Assembly (NCBI GenBank): GCA_938743325.2
Contig: OW568874.1
Span: 1 to 64,000 of the forward strand
DNA from: Pycnococcus provasolii
Lineage: Eukaryota > Chlorophyta > Pseudoscourfieldiophyceae > Pseudoscourfieldiales > Pycnococcaceae
Direction: 5' to 3'
DNA length: 64,000 bases
Shown: positions 30,102 to 40,285 of the stretch, piece by piece
Numbering within the stretch: position 1 is the stretch's first letter
How the letters are laid out: each line of letters begins with the position of its first letter
Position numbers and translations under genes: made by a program
Notes under the pieces: generated by a model
Told to the model about the DNA's origin: nothing
Database searches by the model: none
What the model saw: only the letters and a program-made list of their open reading frames with translations

Positions 30102-30502
30102 TGTTACTATTCACTGCTGTTACCAAAGATATATGGAGGAGTGGTTGCGCGGAGAAAGGAAAGAGGAGGAGGAGGAGGAGGGGCCTGTGGAGTGGATAAA
30201 GCTCTTTCCCAGGCTCCCTCCCTCCTTGGAAGAAGTCGTCCCCTAGGAGGGGGGGGCGGCCACCCAACCCTCCCCCCCCCCCCCCTTGGGACTTCAGAGC
30301 CACGAAAACATCCCCCTGGGGGGGGACCCCGGATCAGGGGAACCAGCCTTGAACGAACGCATATCCACAAGGCTGGCAAGTCCACGGGGTTTGCGGATGG
30401 GTTTGCGGAATTGGGGTTTTGAACTTTTTTACTCCCTCTTCAGGCTCTTCTCTTCTTCTTCCCTCCCCGAAACGACAAACATCCACCTCTCCCATCATTC
30501 GC
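30102..30502. promoter_or_regulatory. Divergent intergenic region with G and C homopolymers
   Basis: About 400 bp between the divergent RPS1 and IWR1 starts. It contains GGGGGGGG (about 30247-30254), a run of about 15 C (about 30278-30292), CCCCC and a further G8 run (about 30313-30327). These tracts could form G-quadruplex or i-motif structures, and are also error-prone in sequencing. No standard promoter motif identified. Confidence 0.5.
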
Positions 30503-31473
30503 ATGTCCGCGGAACCTGAGGATGCCCATGCCGGTCCGCCTTCGGCTTCGGCGCCGATCGCGTCCACGCGCGCTGCGTGCCCTCTGGTGCTCCGCGTCAA
30601 GCGGCGCAGGGATGCGGGGCAAGGCGGGGAAGACGGCGCGCCGCCGCCGCCGGAGACCATAGGTACGGCTTCTCGTTCTTCCTTGCGCGTTGTTGCCGCG
30701 CCTTTGATTGATGTACGTCGCGTCCAACTCACATCCCCAACGCCGCTCTCTTCGCAGTGCTCAGCAAACGTCGGCGTGTCTCCGTGGCCGAGCAGATGGC
30801 TTCCATGAACGTTACCGGCGGCGTCACGGCACAGGAACCGCGCGTTCGGCGACGCAGGCTCGTTCGCATACAAACTGCACAGACGCTCGCGGACACGAGG
30901 CCGATTGTGGAAAGCGCCATCGCTCAGCCGGAGGTCTGGAGAACGCAGGCGGACCAAACAAATAGCCGCACGACATCGGCGTCGACGTCGAGAGCCACGT
31001 ACAGGCAGCTGGCGCCAAGAAGGCACGTCACGACGGGAGTTTCGCAGACGACCGTCGACGTATTCGACGTCGTCGAGGAGGAGGCTTCGAAGACGCAGCA
31101 AGCGGAGCCTGAGGTGTCGGACGAACTCCTCGCCATGGTGCGGGATTACTGCGGCAAGGAGAATGACATTACGATCACGCCGTCGGCGTCGGCGGCGGGA
31201 GCGGCGGAGGAGGAGTTCGTTTACGACGTGTACATGGAGATGGACGACGCCGACGCCGACGCCAGCGGCGAGAACGACACCGACGCCGGTGGCACCATCG
31301 TCAGTGTTGACGACGACGACGACGACGTCCGTTACGGGTGGGACGACGAGAATGACGCAGACGACTGGTACCACGGTGGCGAGGATGAGGACCCGGATGG
31401 TCAGGAGGTGGACTACCCGGAGGAGTCTTGGTCGTCAGAGGAGGAGGAGGAGGTGGAAGATGCGTTTAGATAG
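30503..31473 (+). CDS. IWR1: RNA polymerase II nuclear import factor Iwr1/RDM4 family
   Basis: A two-exon gene, 30503-30662 and 30758-31473, with a 95-nt intron (ATAG/GTACGG ... TTCGCAG/TGCTC), giving 291 aa. The join reads 'PPPPETIVLSKRRRVSVAEQ', in phase. Exon 1 has 'PLVLRVKRRRDAG', typical of the Iwr1 N-terminus. Exon 2 has 'EEFVYDVYMEMDD' and an acidic tail 'GQEVDYPEESWSSEEEEE', matching the Iwr1 domain (Y-D-x-Y and D-Y-P-E-E). Iwr1 binds assembled Pol II and guides its nuclear import. The Arabidopsis relative RDM4/DMS4 also affects Pol V. The family call is by motif and the splice by eye. Confidence 0.82.
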
Positions 31474-33034
31474 TCCTGAGCTGTGATCTTGCTCATTCCA
31501 CAATGTTTACTAATGGAGTTTATTTACTGTATAACGCATCGTCCAAACTCCACTCACTCCCCATCCAGCCCATTTAAAATATGGCGCCATTCTTTCACCT
31601 TACAGTGGTGCGCTCACTCTTCGTTGGCGCGTCCGGTGTGAGAGGCTCTCCACTTGTGCTTGTTAGTCTGTCGTCGTCGTTGTCGTTCATGGGTGCAAGG
31701 GTGCGAACAAAACGTGACGAGGAATTCGGTCGTTTTGTGAGAGCACGAGGTGCAATTAGTGTGACGCATCCAAACCAACCCCCAGCTCGCGGTCAAAACC
31801 CCAATTACGTCAACAAATCCATGGGCCGGGCCGCTGTGACTTTTCTCGCCCGTGTTTTCGCGTCAAAAAAGCTCAAAATGAGGTTGAAAAAGTTCATTCC
31901 ACGATTTCAAAGTGGGAAGAAGAAGCTCAGCGACAAAGATCGCGTCGCCACGTTTCGGCATTGCTTGCCGTGCACTTGCACGCCTGGCGTGTGATTTTTT
32001 CAATTTATCTTGCTTGCCTTGGCGAGGCGATAGCATGTGCAGAAACTTTTTGCCCCATGCTCGCTGTGACGAAGCGCACGCCGGAAGGACGACGCCAGAT
32101 GGGCAGCTTTTTGGGATCGCAAGGGAGAAAACTACAGCAAGTTTCCATACCGCGTTGCCGAATTGCGAGGCAAAAGCAAAAGCAAAGGGAAAGAGCAGAG
32201 CGACGCCGAGAGAGATCGATCACATGAACATTCCTTCCCTCGGAAATTCCTGTGCGGAAATTCCTCCTTCCTCGTCACATCTTCCCTTTGTGCGAGATGT
32301 GATGGTGGGGCCGGAGGGGGAGACACAGGGAGGGGAGGGGAGATAATACTGTAGAGCCTCATTCAGTCCGTCCGTCGGGATATTGCATTGCGATGGTACT
32401 CTCCAAAAGACAAGGCGTGTGCCACCTCACCGCCACCGGTAAGGTCCGACGAGACGAGAAGGAAGAGGGAAAGGAAAATCCGAGGGGGCTCCATTCGGTG
32501 CCCCCTCCCCCCTCTCCCCCCTCCCCCCCCCTCCTCCTCCTCTCTCCAACACACTAGACAACACGAATACACAAAAACACGCGCTTGCTCTTCGTCTCCA
32601 TCCCCATCACTCTCTCGTGTGTGTGTTGTGTGTGTTGTGTCTCAAGTGTGCGCTGCTGCTGCTCTCCTGTGCTACTCAATAGTAGTGGTGTCTTGGCGGT
32701 TAGTTTGTAGTTTGTGTGTGGTGTGGTTTCAAGAAGACCCTGTTTTATCTCGCACTCTTGTTTCATCACTCGCACTCCTGTGGTGGTTGGTGGGTTTCAC
32801 ATCACAAACTAAGACTTGATTTGTTTGTCACTTTTGGCGGCGGAGGCGTACACGGCAAAACGGAAGGAACGACGCCTGACTCGCTACGCAACAAGCTGAC
32901 TCTGTCGTCTGTCTGTCTGTCTGTCGTCGGCGGCTAACACGCGGCAGGCCTATCCAGCTCCAAACACGCGCGCTCGCATCAACGCAACCTTGTAGGGTAC
33001 GAACCTTGCTTCCCAGTCAGACTCGAACGCCAAC
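31474..33034. other. 1.56 kb without a recognised gene
   Basis: It contains small open frames (for example 31581-31994 plus, 137 aa, Lys/Arg-rich C-terminal half), none with recognisable motifs. It has C/T-rich homopolymer DNA (about 32502-32546), TGTGTG and TCTGTC short repeats (about 32618-32640 and 32906-32926) and the 5' leader of the VHL-domain gene. A short gene or noncoding RNA could be present but I cannot support one. Confidence 0.5.
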
Positions 33035-34616
33035 ATGCTCGACCTCGCGGACTACGCCGCTGCCATCAACAGACGCCTACCTGGCTGGGTGCTCCTACCA
33101 GCGCGAGGACGAACAGTCCCGAGCTTGCACAGCCTTCGTGTCAAGGACACGTACCGCCCAAGGGAACGTGATGAGGCGGAACTGCTCACGTGGACCATAC
33201 CCGGAACAGAAGGACCAGAGGTGACACCTCCCACACCGGTACGTTTCACTTTGTCTCTTTGCACGCACCCTACCAGACAACGTGCATATCCGTGCGATGT
33301 GCTCAATAAAAAAAACAAAACAAATCAATTCACTAACACGTCACCCACCAACCAACCAACCCTTGCACATCACATCACCACCAAAACATCACACGACACA
33401 GGTTCGCCTACGCTCCAAGCGTTCCGAACAAGTGACATACGTGGAGTTTCGAAATAATACTCGTGGTGTCGTGCGCCTGCTGTGGATCGACTTCCACGGC
33501 AACGAGGTGGCATATCCGCTCATCGCCAGCGGGCAGACTTTCCGGCAGCACACCTTCCTGACGCACCCGTGGATCTTCCGCGACGTGGAGACGGGGCGGC
33601 AGTGCGTCACGGACAACCAGCAGACGGTTTTCTTCCCCGACAGCAACGTGGCACGCTGCACCGTCGCAGGGCTCGCGCTCACCACAGCAGAGTGCCCCGC
33701 GCTGCCATGGGTGCCGTCGCGTCACCACATGTACCCGCCGAACGCGAAGATGGCTGTCAAGCAGCTGCTGCTCTGCCATCGCCGCATCTCCAAGGTGGGT
33801 GCGGACGGCCCGGCGCCTCTCACGGGCGCAGACGCAGCCACAGATGCCGCGGACACCGCCGCGAACAACAGCGCGTCGCCTCCCGCGTCTGGTGGCTGGC
33901 TGTGCATTCCGTCGAGAAGCAAATCGTCAAGTGGAAATCGAAGGCAGCGCGTCGACAGCGGTGCCGGCGACCCGCCGTTCCGAAACACGCGAAGCCGCCG
34001 CGCGAAACAGGCGGAGGCTGCAGCCGCCACCGCCGTCGCCGAGCAGCACGCCGCAAGTGAGCCGGGCGTCTTGAGCACGGAGGACGTCGCGCTGTCGCTG
34101 GACGACGAGGGTGGCCCGAGCATGGAATCACAGCACGAAGGCGGAGACGGCCAGTCGCTGTCTCCACGCAACCGCAACCGCTCGTCGTCGTGGGACATGG
34201 AAGCTACCACGCTTGGAGATCTGCCGCACGAGCTTGTGCTCGACATCGCCGCGATGGTGGTCCCGCAGCGCGTGGCGGAGGGTGCACCCGCGGACCTGAG
34301 CTTCTACAACGCTGCTCACATGCCGTACACGCCGGAGAAGGCGTGGCTGGTGGCAAGTCAGGAGCCCGAAAAAAGCCGACTCGTGGGGCAGCCGCCTCCT
34401 CTCGACTTTGAGGCGCTTTACCGCGCAACGTTCGCGGGTGGTGCAGGTGTAGCTGACCGCGATGGAGCGGAAGCTGGTGACGGCAACGGACGCGTTGGAG
34501 GTGGCCCTTTTGGCCACATCCTGCGATGGAGCACGCTCCGCGGAATGGTACATAACTGCCTTTCTTGTGCATGCCTGTCCTTGTGCGCATTTGCGTTTGC
34601 CTCGCTTGCACGGTGA
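33035..34616 (+). CDS. VHL beta-domain protein with F-box-like segment
   Basis: The start at 33035 has a good CCAACATG context. Exon 1 33035-33238; intron 33239-33401 (CCG/GTACG ... ACACAG/GTTCGC, 163 nt); exon 2 to the stop at 34616; about 472 aa. After the splice a von Hippel-Lindau beta domain is clear: 'VTYVEFRNNTRGVVRLLWID', 'FHGNEVAYPLIASGQTF', 'QHTFLTHPWIFRDVETG'. After a Ser/Ala-rich linker comes 'LGDLPHELVLDIAAMV' (about 355-370), which resembles an F-box helix (L-P-x-E-L-x-x-x-I). No elongin-C 'S-L-x-x-x-C' box is obvious. VHL proteins present hydroxyproline substrates to cullin E3 ligases, so an F-box would route substrates to CUL1 (inference). A GTACAT at 34548 could be a further donor, so the last 23 residues are uncertain. 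Confidence 0.75.
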
Positions 34617-35186
34617 CACACCCTTCTAGAGCAGATATATTTCTATATTCGTTTGCCTCTTATTACCGTTTCCTTTTTTTGTCCTGATCATGAAGCCAGA
34701 CAGATCTTTTGCTTTTTTTAATTTCTGCAGAAGATTTTCTCTGCCTTTACGAATAACCTCGTGTTTTGTTGCTTATTGCGTGTCGGGTGGTGGCACGTTT
34801 ATATTTGGTGAATCAATCATAAAAAAATGATGAGAGACAGACACTTCACTTAATCTTTTTCGCATCAATTCACCAGATATCTTTACTTTTGCCTTGATTT
34901 CCCTTAAGCAGACACACACACCTCTTTCTCTCTTTCATTCCACAGTGCACAATGATCCCCCCCGCCCCCCCCTCTCTCCACCTCTAGAGCAGACAGACAG
35001 ACAGACAGAGCACCTTTGCTTGACTTCTCCGCGCGAAATGTGGTGTGCGCGTGCACGCCTCTTGGTTGGTCTTCTTGGTTCTTCCCGCAAACAACAACAC
35101 ATTGTCCTAACATCTTGCATTTCCTTCCCCCTATCCACCTAACCAACACGATGATCTGACTGAAATAGCTCGGTCTTCTCACGGAG
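34617..35186. other. Intergenic or intronic region
   Basis: About 570 bp, AT-rich in its first half, with a TTTCTGCAG acceptor-like site (about 34724-34732), CACACACA and ACAG short repeats (about 34911-35010) and a C8 run. It could be the 3' UTR of the VHL-domain gene or a long intron. Confidence 0.4.
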
Positions 35187-35663
35187 ATGCGATGGAATGC
35201 GGTTGGTGGTCAGCACCATCTCCGTTCGCACAACCACCACCAAACGCAGTACCCGAATGAACATCCTACGGCAATTCCGCCTCCTGTTGCGACGCAAGCA
35301 CGCCGCCGAGCACGGTCGGCAACCACGCGTCAACGCGACGCATGGGTTCAAGCATCGGAGATTCCAGTTCCTCCTCCCGCACCGGAAGACATCGAGGCGA
35401 ACTCTCCTGCGAATTCTTCTCCCGTCAACAGTGATCGTTCCCCCGTTCCCAACAGTGGTCGTCTGGTGATTGCCGAGACGCCACGTGCTGTGAGCGACAT
35501 GGGAGGCTCACGCTTGGCCTTGGAAGATGTCGAAGCACAGGAAGGAGACGGCGTTGTACCTGAGCCATCTCCCGTGGTGAGTCCGCATCACCTCGACATC
35601 TCGACGCCTTCTTCTTCTGGAGCGCATCATCGAGGAACTGGAAGCACGCGCCGAGCAGCTTGA
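35187..35663 (+). CDS. Hypothetical Pro/Ser-rich protein or terminal exon
   Basis: 158 codons. The sequence reads like a natural low-complexity protein: 'VQASEIPVPPPAPEDIEANS', 'SGRLVIAETPRAVSDMG' and 'LALEDVEAQEGDGVVPEPSP'. No domain found. It may be an independent small gene starting at 35187, or a last exon of the VHL-domain gene: splicing from the phase-0 GTACAT at 34548 to the AG at 35185-35186 would keep the frame. That intron would be 639 nt, much longer than the others seen here. Confidence 0.4.
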   Translation: MRWNAVGGQHHLRSHNHHQTQYPNEHPTAIPPPVATQARRRARSATTRQRDAWVQASEIPVPPPAPEDIEANSPANSSPVNSDRSPVPNSGRLVIAETPRAVSDMGGSRLALEDVEAQEGDGVVPEPSPVVSPHHLDISTPSSSGAHHRGTGSTRRAA

Positions 35664-36150
35664 GTGAGTGAGGCAACACAGCACAGGGTCAGCGGGCAGC
35701 GGCGCAGGCGCCGGTCGTGTTGCCACCTGCGACTTAACGTCGCGAAACGAACTGCGTCGGGCGTCGGCTCAACCATTGACTGAGGGAGGGAGGGACGAAT
35801 TGAGGGACGGAATAAAGTTGCTGTGTGTAAACAAACATGGGATTACGTTTTCAAACAACACCACATTCTCCATGGAAAAATAAATGCGTCGCACTAATTG
35901 CGGCAAGCTGGCAACTACTGGCAAGCTCGCTGTCGGACCTTGCAATACGTGCAGCTCGTCGCAGTTGACAGTAACGGCCCGCCGCAACGCCGCAACGACA
36001 CCGGCGCGCGCGCAACACACACACAATACGTACTGACAACACCGACCATGGCGGCTTTGTTCAGTCGAGCAATGGCCCAATTTTTTCCGGGCAAATCCTG
36101 GACCTTTTTCTAATCTCGCGGAAATTACTGTCACGCCGTCCAACCAAAGT
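35664..36150. other. Intergenic region before the PDE gene
   Basis: About 490 bp with no supported gene; contains a CGCGCGCGCAACACACACAC stretch (about 36004-36023). Probable promoter and 5' leader of the phosphodiesterase gene. Confidence 0.45.
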
Positions 36151-39100
36151 TTGAAGATGAGTTTTGATCAGCAAATTTCTCCCAGAAAAATACGTCGTCA
36201 CGTGCACCCCCCGGCCCCCTGCCCGGGTTCTCCTCCCCTCCCCCTCCCCAGGTCCCCTCCCCCTCGAATGCAAAACATCATGGCGCACACAACGGCGCGT
36301 GGTGGTTGTGGTGGTGGTGCCAGCAGCAGCAGCGGTGCTAATCATAACAACCTTTCGATCGTCAGAGAGTCGCCATCTCCGTCCCACTTTGACGAGGGGC
36401 AGGAGTCGAGAGATGCCGCTGACGAGCGACGCAACACGAACAACAGCAGATTCGTGTTTGGCGAAAAGAGGAGCGTCTCCGCGCCTCTGACGGTACCGCA
36501 ATTCGTGGCGACGACGCACGACAGTGCCATGACGGCGGAGTCGCGTCGACAGTACGGAAGTCAAGTAAGGGGAAGCGAGGAGGAAAAGCGAATCGCGGAA
36601 CACACGGAGCGCATGCAGCGCCATTCGAGTATGTCAGCGAGGCAGCGAGATAGCTTTACCACAGGAGACAGTGCGCCGAATTCACCCACTGATCAGCAGC
36701 AGAAGAAGGAAGCGAAGCGCAGCGATCCTCCTGCGAAGGAGAAGAAGCGTGCATGGGCAGCGTGGTTCGAGCGTATCTTTTCACGTACAGCCTCTCACAA
36801 AAAAGCGAAAGAGCGGCAAATGGTTGACAGGTCATCTTCGTCAAAGAACGTCGTTTGGTTTCGTCGCGGCAAAAGGACCAGCAAGTCGTCGGAGGCTTCG
36901 GGGGCGTCATGCGTGGCAAATCAATCGACCGAAACCACTGCTGATCAGCAACAAGACAGCAACAGCAGCAGCAACAACAACACAAACGCCTCCTCATCAG
37001 CGATGCTGGGGGAGGAGGAGATAACAACAGCGACAACAGCAACAACATCGACGACGATGCAAGCATACGTCAATCTGCTCTTCCACCACATGCCCGTCTT
37101 CCAATTTCTTTTTGATCGTGAGGGGAAACTCCTCGTCGCCAACCCGTCGGCGAAATCATACTACGGAAATAAATTCACACTGCGCGCACTCATCGAAGAC
37201 AGCACCACCAGCTATTCGGACGCACGCTCGAGGGAGGAACAGTACGAAAAGCTACTGTACGCCATTCGCCATGGAAAGCACTACACGTTCCAGCAAAAGC
37301 GATGGTCCAAGCGCGACCCGACGGTAGAGAAGTGGGTCGAAATCGAGGTGTGGCCAATGCGTGTGAAGAAGAAACACATCGCCCAGCTTGGACAGGGAAT
37401 TGGCGGGGAGGACGCGCTGCAGCAGGAGGAGGATGACGAAAATGGTACGACGACGTATGTCGCGATCGTTAACCAAACGAACATCACGAAACTCAAAGAT
37501 GTTGAGTGGAAGCTTCTCAAGGCTCAGCTGGAGCTGCAGCGTTTGAATACACAACTTGAGCGATCTCTCGTGCAAGCTGAGAAGGACCTTCGCCATGCTG
37601 GTCTCTCAAAGCCGTTTGAGTGGTCAGCGGCGCAGAATCAGCAAGATGAGGGGGAGCACGACAGACCCGAGTCCTTCTCCTCTATCAAGCCGAGGATTTC
37701 CATCAATACAGATACGCCGCTGGACATGACACTACGTCTGCTTGACGGTCTCCTTGCGCACGAGCTACCAGAGCGCAGCCGTGTCAAGGATCTGCGTCGC
37801 ATTTTGATCCACACGTCAGATTTCAGGAGTCCGCTGTCTCTCAGACATCAACTTCAGGGTCTTGGGCCCCTCTCAACTCTTGCTGATGGCGGCGCTTCTT
37901 CTGTGTTTGACGAGACGTCAGCTGGAAATGGAGACGACGACCACGACGACGACGACGGCAACAAGGAGCAACAGCGTGATGAGCAGCAGCAGGAGGAGAA
38001 CAATGATGGCGGCGACGACGATGCTCCTCATCCTTCATCGAGGAGAGCTTCCATAGACACCACCAGAGCAGCCTTGTTGCCGTCCCCATCTTCTCAGGAG
38101 AATCCGCTTCCGTACGACGCAGATGTTGCTGGGGCTCTGGTGAGCCTGCTCGAAGACAAACGTGAAGAGCGCCGCACATACCAAGCAAGAAGTGTGAATT
38201 GGCGCGCAAGCTCGACAGGGGGCAGCAGCAGGAATCATCGCGGCACCATACCACCAGCCTTCTTGCGACGTCGTGGTGGCGAAACAGGGATGGAGGACAC
38301 TGCATCGACTTCGTATCACCCTGGTAATAGTAGCACACGGTCATCGTACCAGGCTGATAGCACACGATCGTGGATGAGCTCGTCGAGGACTATTGCGGGA
38401 TCGGACGCCGGTTCCTCAAGCCTTCGTTCCCTGCCGGAAAACAATGAGGAAAGTATGCCGACGGGGCAGCTGCAATCTACAATTCGCCGCGCGATGACGA
38501 AATGGCGCCGCCGTGCCTTGGGAAATCGGCCATCTCCTCTGTCGTCGTCAACGCCTTCTGCCTCCAGCACAAATCCACCGAGAGCGGCAGCCGCTGATGT
38601 CGGTGATGAGAAGAACGACGCGGTGAGCTTCGATTCTTTTCAGCGCGAGGCGTGCAAGGTACCAGATTCGACCGTCCGAGCTGTGGTGCATGATCTGATC
38701 AAGCTCGCTAACCACCAACGTTTGCGTGACAGTGTGGCATTGACATCACATGAGATGCTGGATACGCCAGCGCTGAGAGTGCTTCCCCCGCAAGTTGGAG
38801 AAATACTGCAGCTCGCGATGAACTCGTGGATATTTGACGCCTTTCGGTGGAAAGACGCGGCGCGGATGCGCCCGCTCAGCTTGATTACATTCTACACGAT
38901 GGAGTACAACGAGCTGCTCACGTACTTTGACATACACCGTGTGCGCCTCATGCGTTTTCTTCTGGCGATCGAGGATGGATACCCCGAAGACAATCCGTAT
39001 CACAATCGCACGCATGCAAGTGAGGTCGTGCGCGTGATCAATCTTCTCTTTGTCAAGGGAGGAATACTGGACGATGCCGAAGACGATGAAGTGTTGTCGT

Positions 39101-40200
39101 CCGCGGCATCTCTTGGCGAACCGGAGCGGCAGCTGAGCGTCGGCATCGACGACACCGATCACGCGCCCACGACGACGAGGCGCAATGATTCGGTGTCGTC
39201 CACCTCGTTCCTACCACCGCCACCACCCAGCTCCCTGAACAGCTCGCGGTTCATGGGCACGCGCGGATGCCATCGCGGCTGCCGACGATTCAACGTCGGC
39301 CCGCTTGAGTACTTCGCTGCCCTGTACTCGGCTCTCGTGCACGATCACGAGCACATCGGGCGCAACAACGAGTACCTCGTGCGAACGCGGCACCGCTACG
39401 CCACGATGTACAATGATGCGTCGCCAAACGAGGCGCACCACATCGCCAGCAGCTTCCACGTGATGCGTAGCACCGGATGCAAAAATGGCGCCGCGGAGGA
39501 GAATCGCCGTGGATGCCACGATCATCTCCCGATGCATCCTCCTGTTTTGGAGGAGGAAGGCACCGACGTGTCATCGGACGAGGGGACGACGGACAGCGAC
39601 GACGACGACAACAACAACAACAGCATTCGCCACAATGGCGGACGACCGGGCGACTGCGATCGATGGTTTTCACGAGATTTCCTGTGTCGCATGTCACCGG
39701 AAGACTTTCGCAGGTTCCGAGAGAACGCAATCAGTATGGTGTTGGCGACGGACATGACTTCTCATTTTTCAATCGTCAGCGAATTTCAGAGGCTCGTGCC
39801 GAGCGTGCCGAGCGTTGGTGACCACAGTCGGGAGGAGGTGGACAAGAGCACGATCGATATTTTGCTGAAAACGGCGCTGAAGATCTCGGACATCGGCCAT
39901 CTCACGGCAACACTGGACGTGCACAAGAAGTGGGTGTCGCGGCTCGAGGAGGAGTTCTTCGAGCAGGGCGACTGCGAACGCGCTCGCGGCATGAACGTGA
40001 GCTTTCTCATGGACAGAAGCAAGCCTGGCGTCAGCAAATCTCAGGTTGGATTCTTCGACATAGTCGTCTTTCCGCTCTTCAAGGCTTGGGTGGATGTTTT
40101 TCCTGCGTCCGAGCCGCTACTCGAGCACGTGACGGAAAACTACGAATATTGGCGAAGCCGAGAGTCGCCGCCAGCAGACGACGTGTCCAAATCTCCGTAA
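36151..40200 (+). CDS. PAS-domain class I cyclic nucleotide phosphodiesterase
   Basis: Up to 1349 aa; Met at 36268 or 36280 are alternative starts after a Pro-rich leader. A Ser/Gln/Asn-rich N-terminus precedes a PAS domain (about 305-450, 'FHHMPVFQFLFDREGKLLVA'), a predicted coiled coil ('LLKAQLELQRLNTQLERSL'), a long disordered acidic linker and a PDEase I catalytic domain (about 885-1340). Metal-site motifs are present: 'NPYHNRTHASEVV', 'SALVHDHEHIGRNNEYL', 'KISDIGHLTATLD' and the C-terminal 'VSKSQVGFFD', with the purine-binding Gln. It should hydrolyse cAMP and/or cGMP. Two large low-complexity inserts interrupt the catalytic domain, one between the first two His motifs and one before 'SRDFLCRMSPEDF'. 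PAS plus PDE resembles animal PDE8 architecture. Confidence 0.88.
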   Translation: MKMSFDQQISPRKIRRHVHPPAPCPGSPPLPLPRSPPPRMQNIMAHTTARGGCGGGASSSSGANHNNLSIVRESPSPSHFDEGQESRDAADERRNTNNSRFVFGEKRSVSAPLTVPQFVATTHDSAMTAESRRQYGSQVRGSEEEKRIAEHTERMQRHSSMSARQRDSFTTGDSAPNSPTDQQQKKEAKRSDPPAKEKKRAWAAWFERIFSRTASHKKAKERQMVDRSSSSKNVVWFRRGKRTSKSSEASGASCVANQSTETTADQQQDSNSSSNNNTNASSSAMLGEEEITTATTATTSTTMQAYVNLLFHHMPVFQFLFDREGKLLVANPSAKSYYGNKFTLRALIEDSTTSYSDARSREEQYEKLLYAIRHGKHYTFQQKRWSKRDPTVEKWVEIEVWPMRVKKKHIAQLGQGIGGEDALQQEEDDENGTTTYVAIVNQTNITKLKDVEWKLLKAQLELQRLNTQLERSLVQAEKDLRHAGLSKPFEWSAAQNQQDEGEHDRPESFSSIKPRISINTDTPLDMTLRLLDGLLAHELPERSRVKDLRRILIHTSDFRSPLSLRHQLQGLGPLSTLADGGASSVFDETSAGNGDDDHDDDDGNKEQQRDEQQQEENNDGGDDDAPHPSSRRASIDTTRAALLPSPSSQENPLPYDADVAGALVSLLEDKREERRTYQARSVNWRASSTGGSSRNHRGTIPPAFLRRRGGETGMEDTASTSYHPGNSSTRSSYQADSTRSWMSSSRTIAGSDAGSSSLRSLPENNEESMPTGQLQSTIRRAMTKWRRRALGNRPSPLSSSTPSASSTNPPRAAAADVGDEKNDAVSFDSFQREACKVPDSTVRAVVHDLIKLANHQRLRDSVALTSHEMLDTPALRVLPPQVGEILQLAMNSWIFDAFRWKDAARMRPLSLITFYTMEYNELLTYFDIHRVRLMRFLLAIEDGYPEDNPYHNRTHASEVVRVINLLFVKGGILDDAEDDEVLSSAASLGEPERQLSVGIDDTDHAPTTTRRNDSVSSTSFLPPPPPSSLNSSRFMGTRGCHRGCRRFNVGPLEYFAALYSALVHDHEHIGRNNEYLVRTRHRYATMYNDASPNEAHHIASSFHVMRSTGCKNGAAEENRRGCHDHLPMHPPVLEEEGTDVSSDEGTTDSDDDDNNNNSIRHNGGRPGDCDRWFSRDFLCRMSPEDFRRFRENAISMVLATDMTSHFSIVSEFQRLVPSVPSVGDHSREEVDKSTIDILLKTALKISDIGHLTATLDVHKKWVSRLEEEFFEQGDCERARGMNVSFLMDRSKPGVSKSQVGFFDIVVFPLFKAWVDVFPASEPLLEHVTENYEYWRSRESPPADDVSKSP

Positions 40201-40285
40201 GCACCCCGGTGAACGAAATGTCGCCAAGTCTGTGTTGCACTTGTTTTTCCTCGGCAGCGTGTATTACAAGAACGACTTTTCACTT

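Noticed and set aside
28902-30422. 506-codon plus-strand frame opposite RPS1
   Set aside because: Antisense shadow of the three S1 domains; no motif of its own.
30334-31374. 346-codon minus-strand frame opposite the IWR1 gene
   Set aside because: It is the antisense of the acidic, Asp-codon-rich IWR1 exons (giving Val/Arg runs) and has no recognisable motif.
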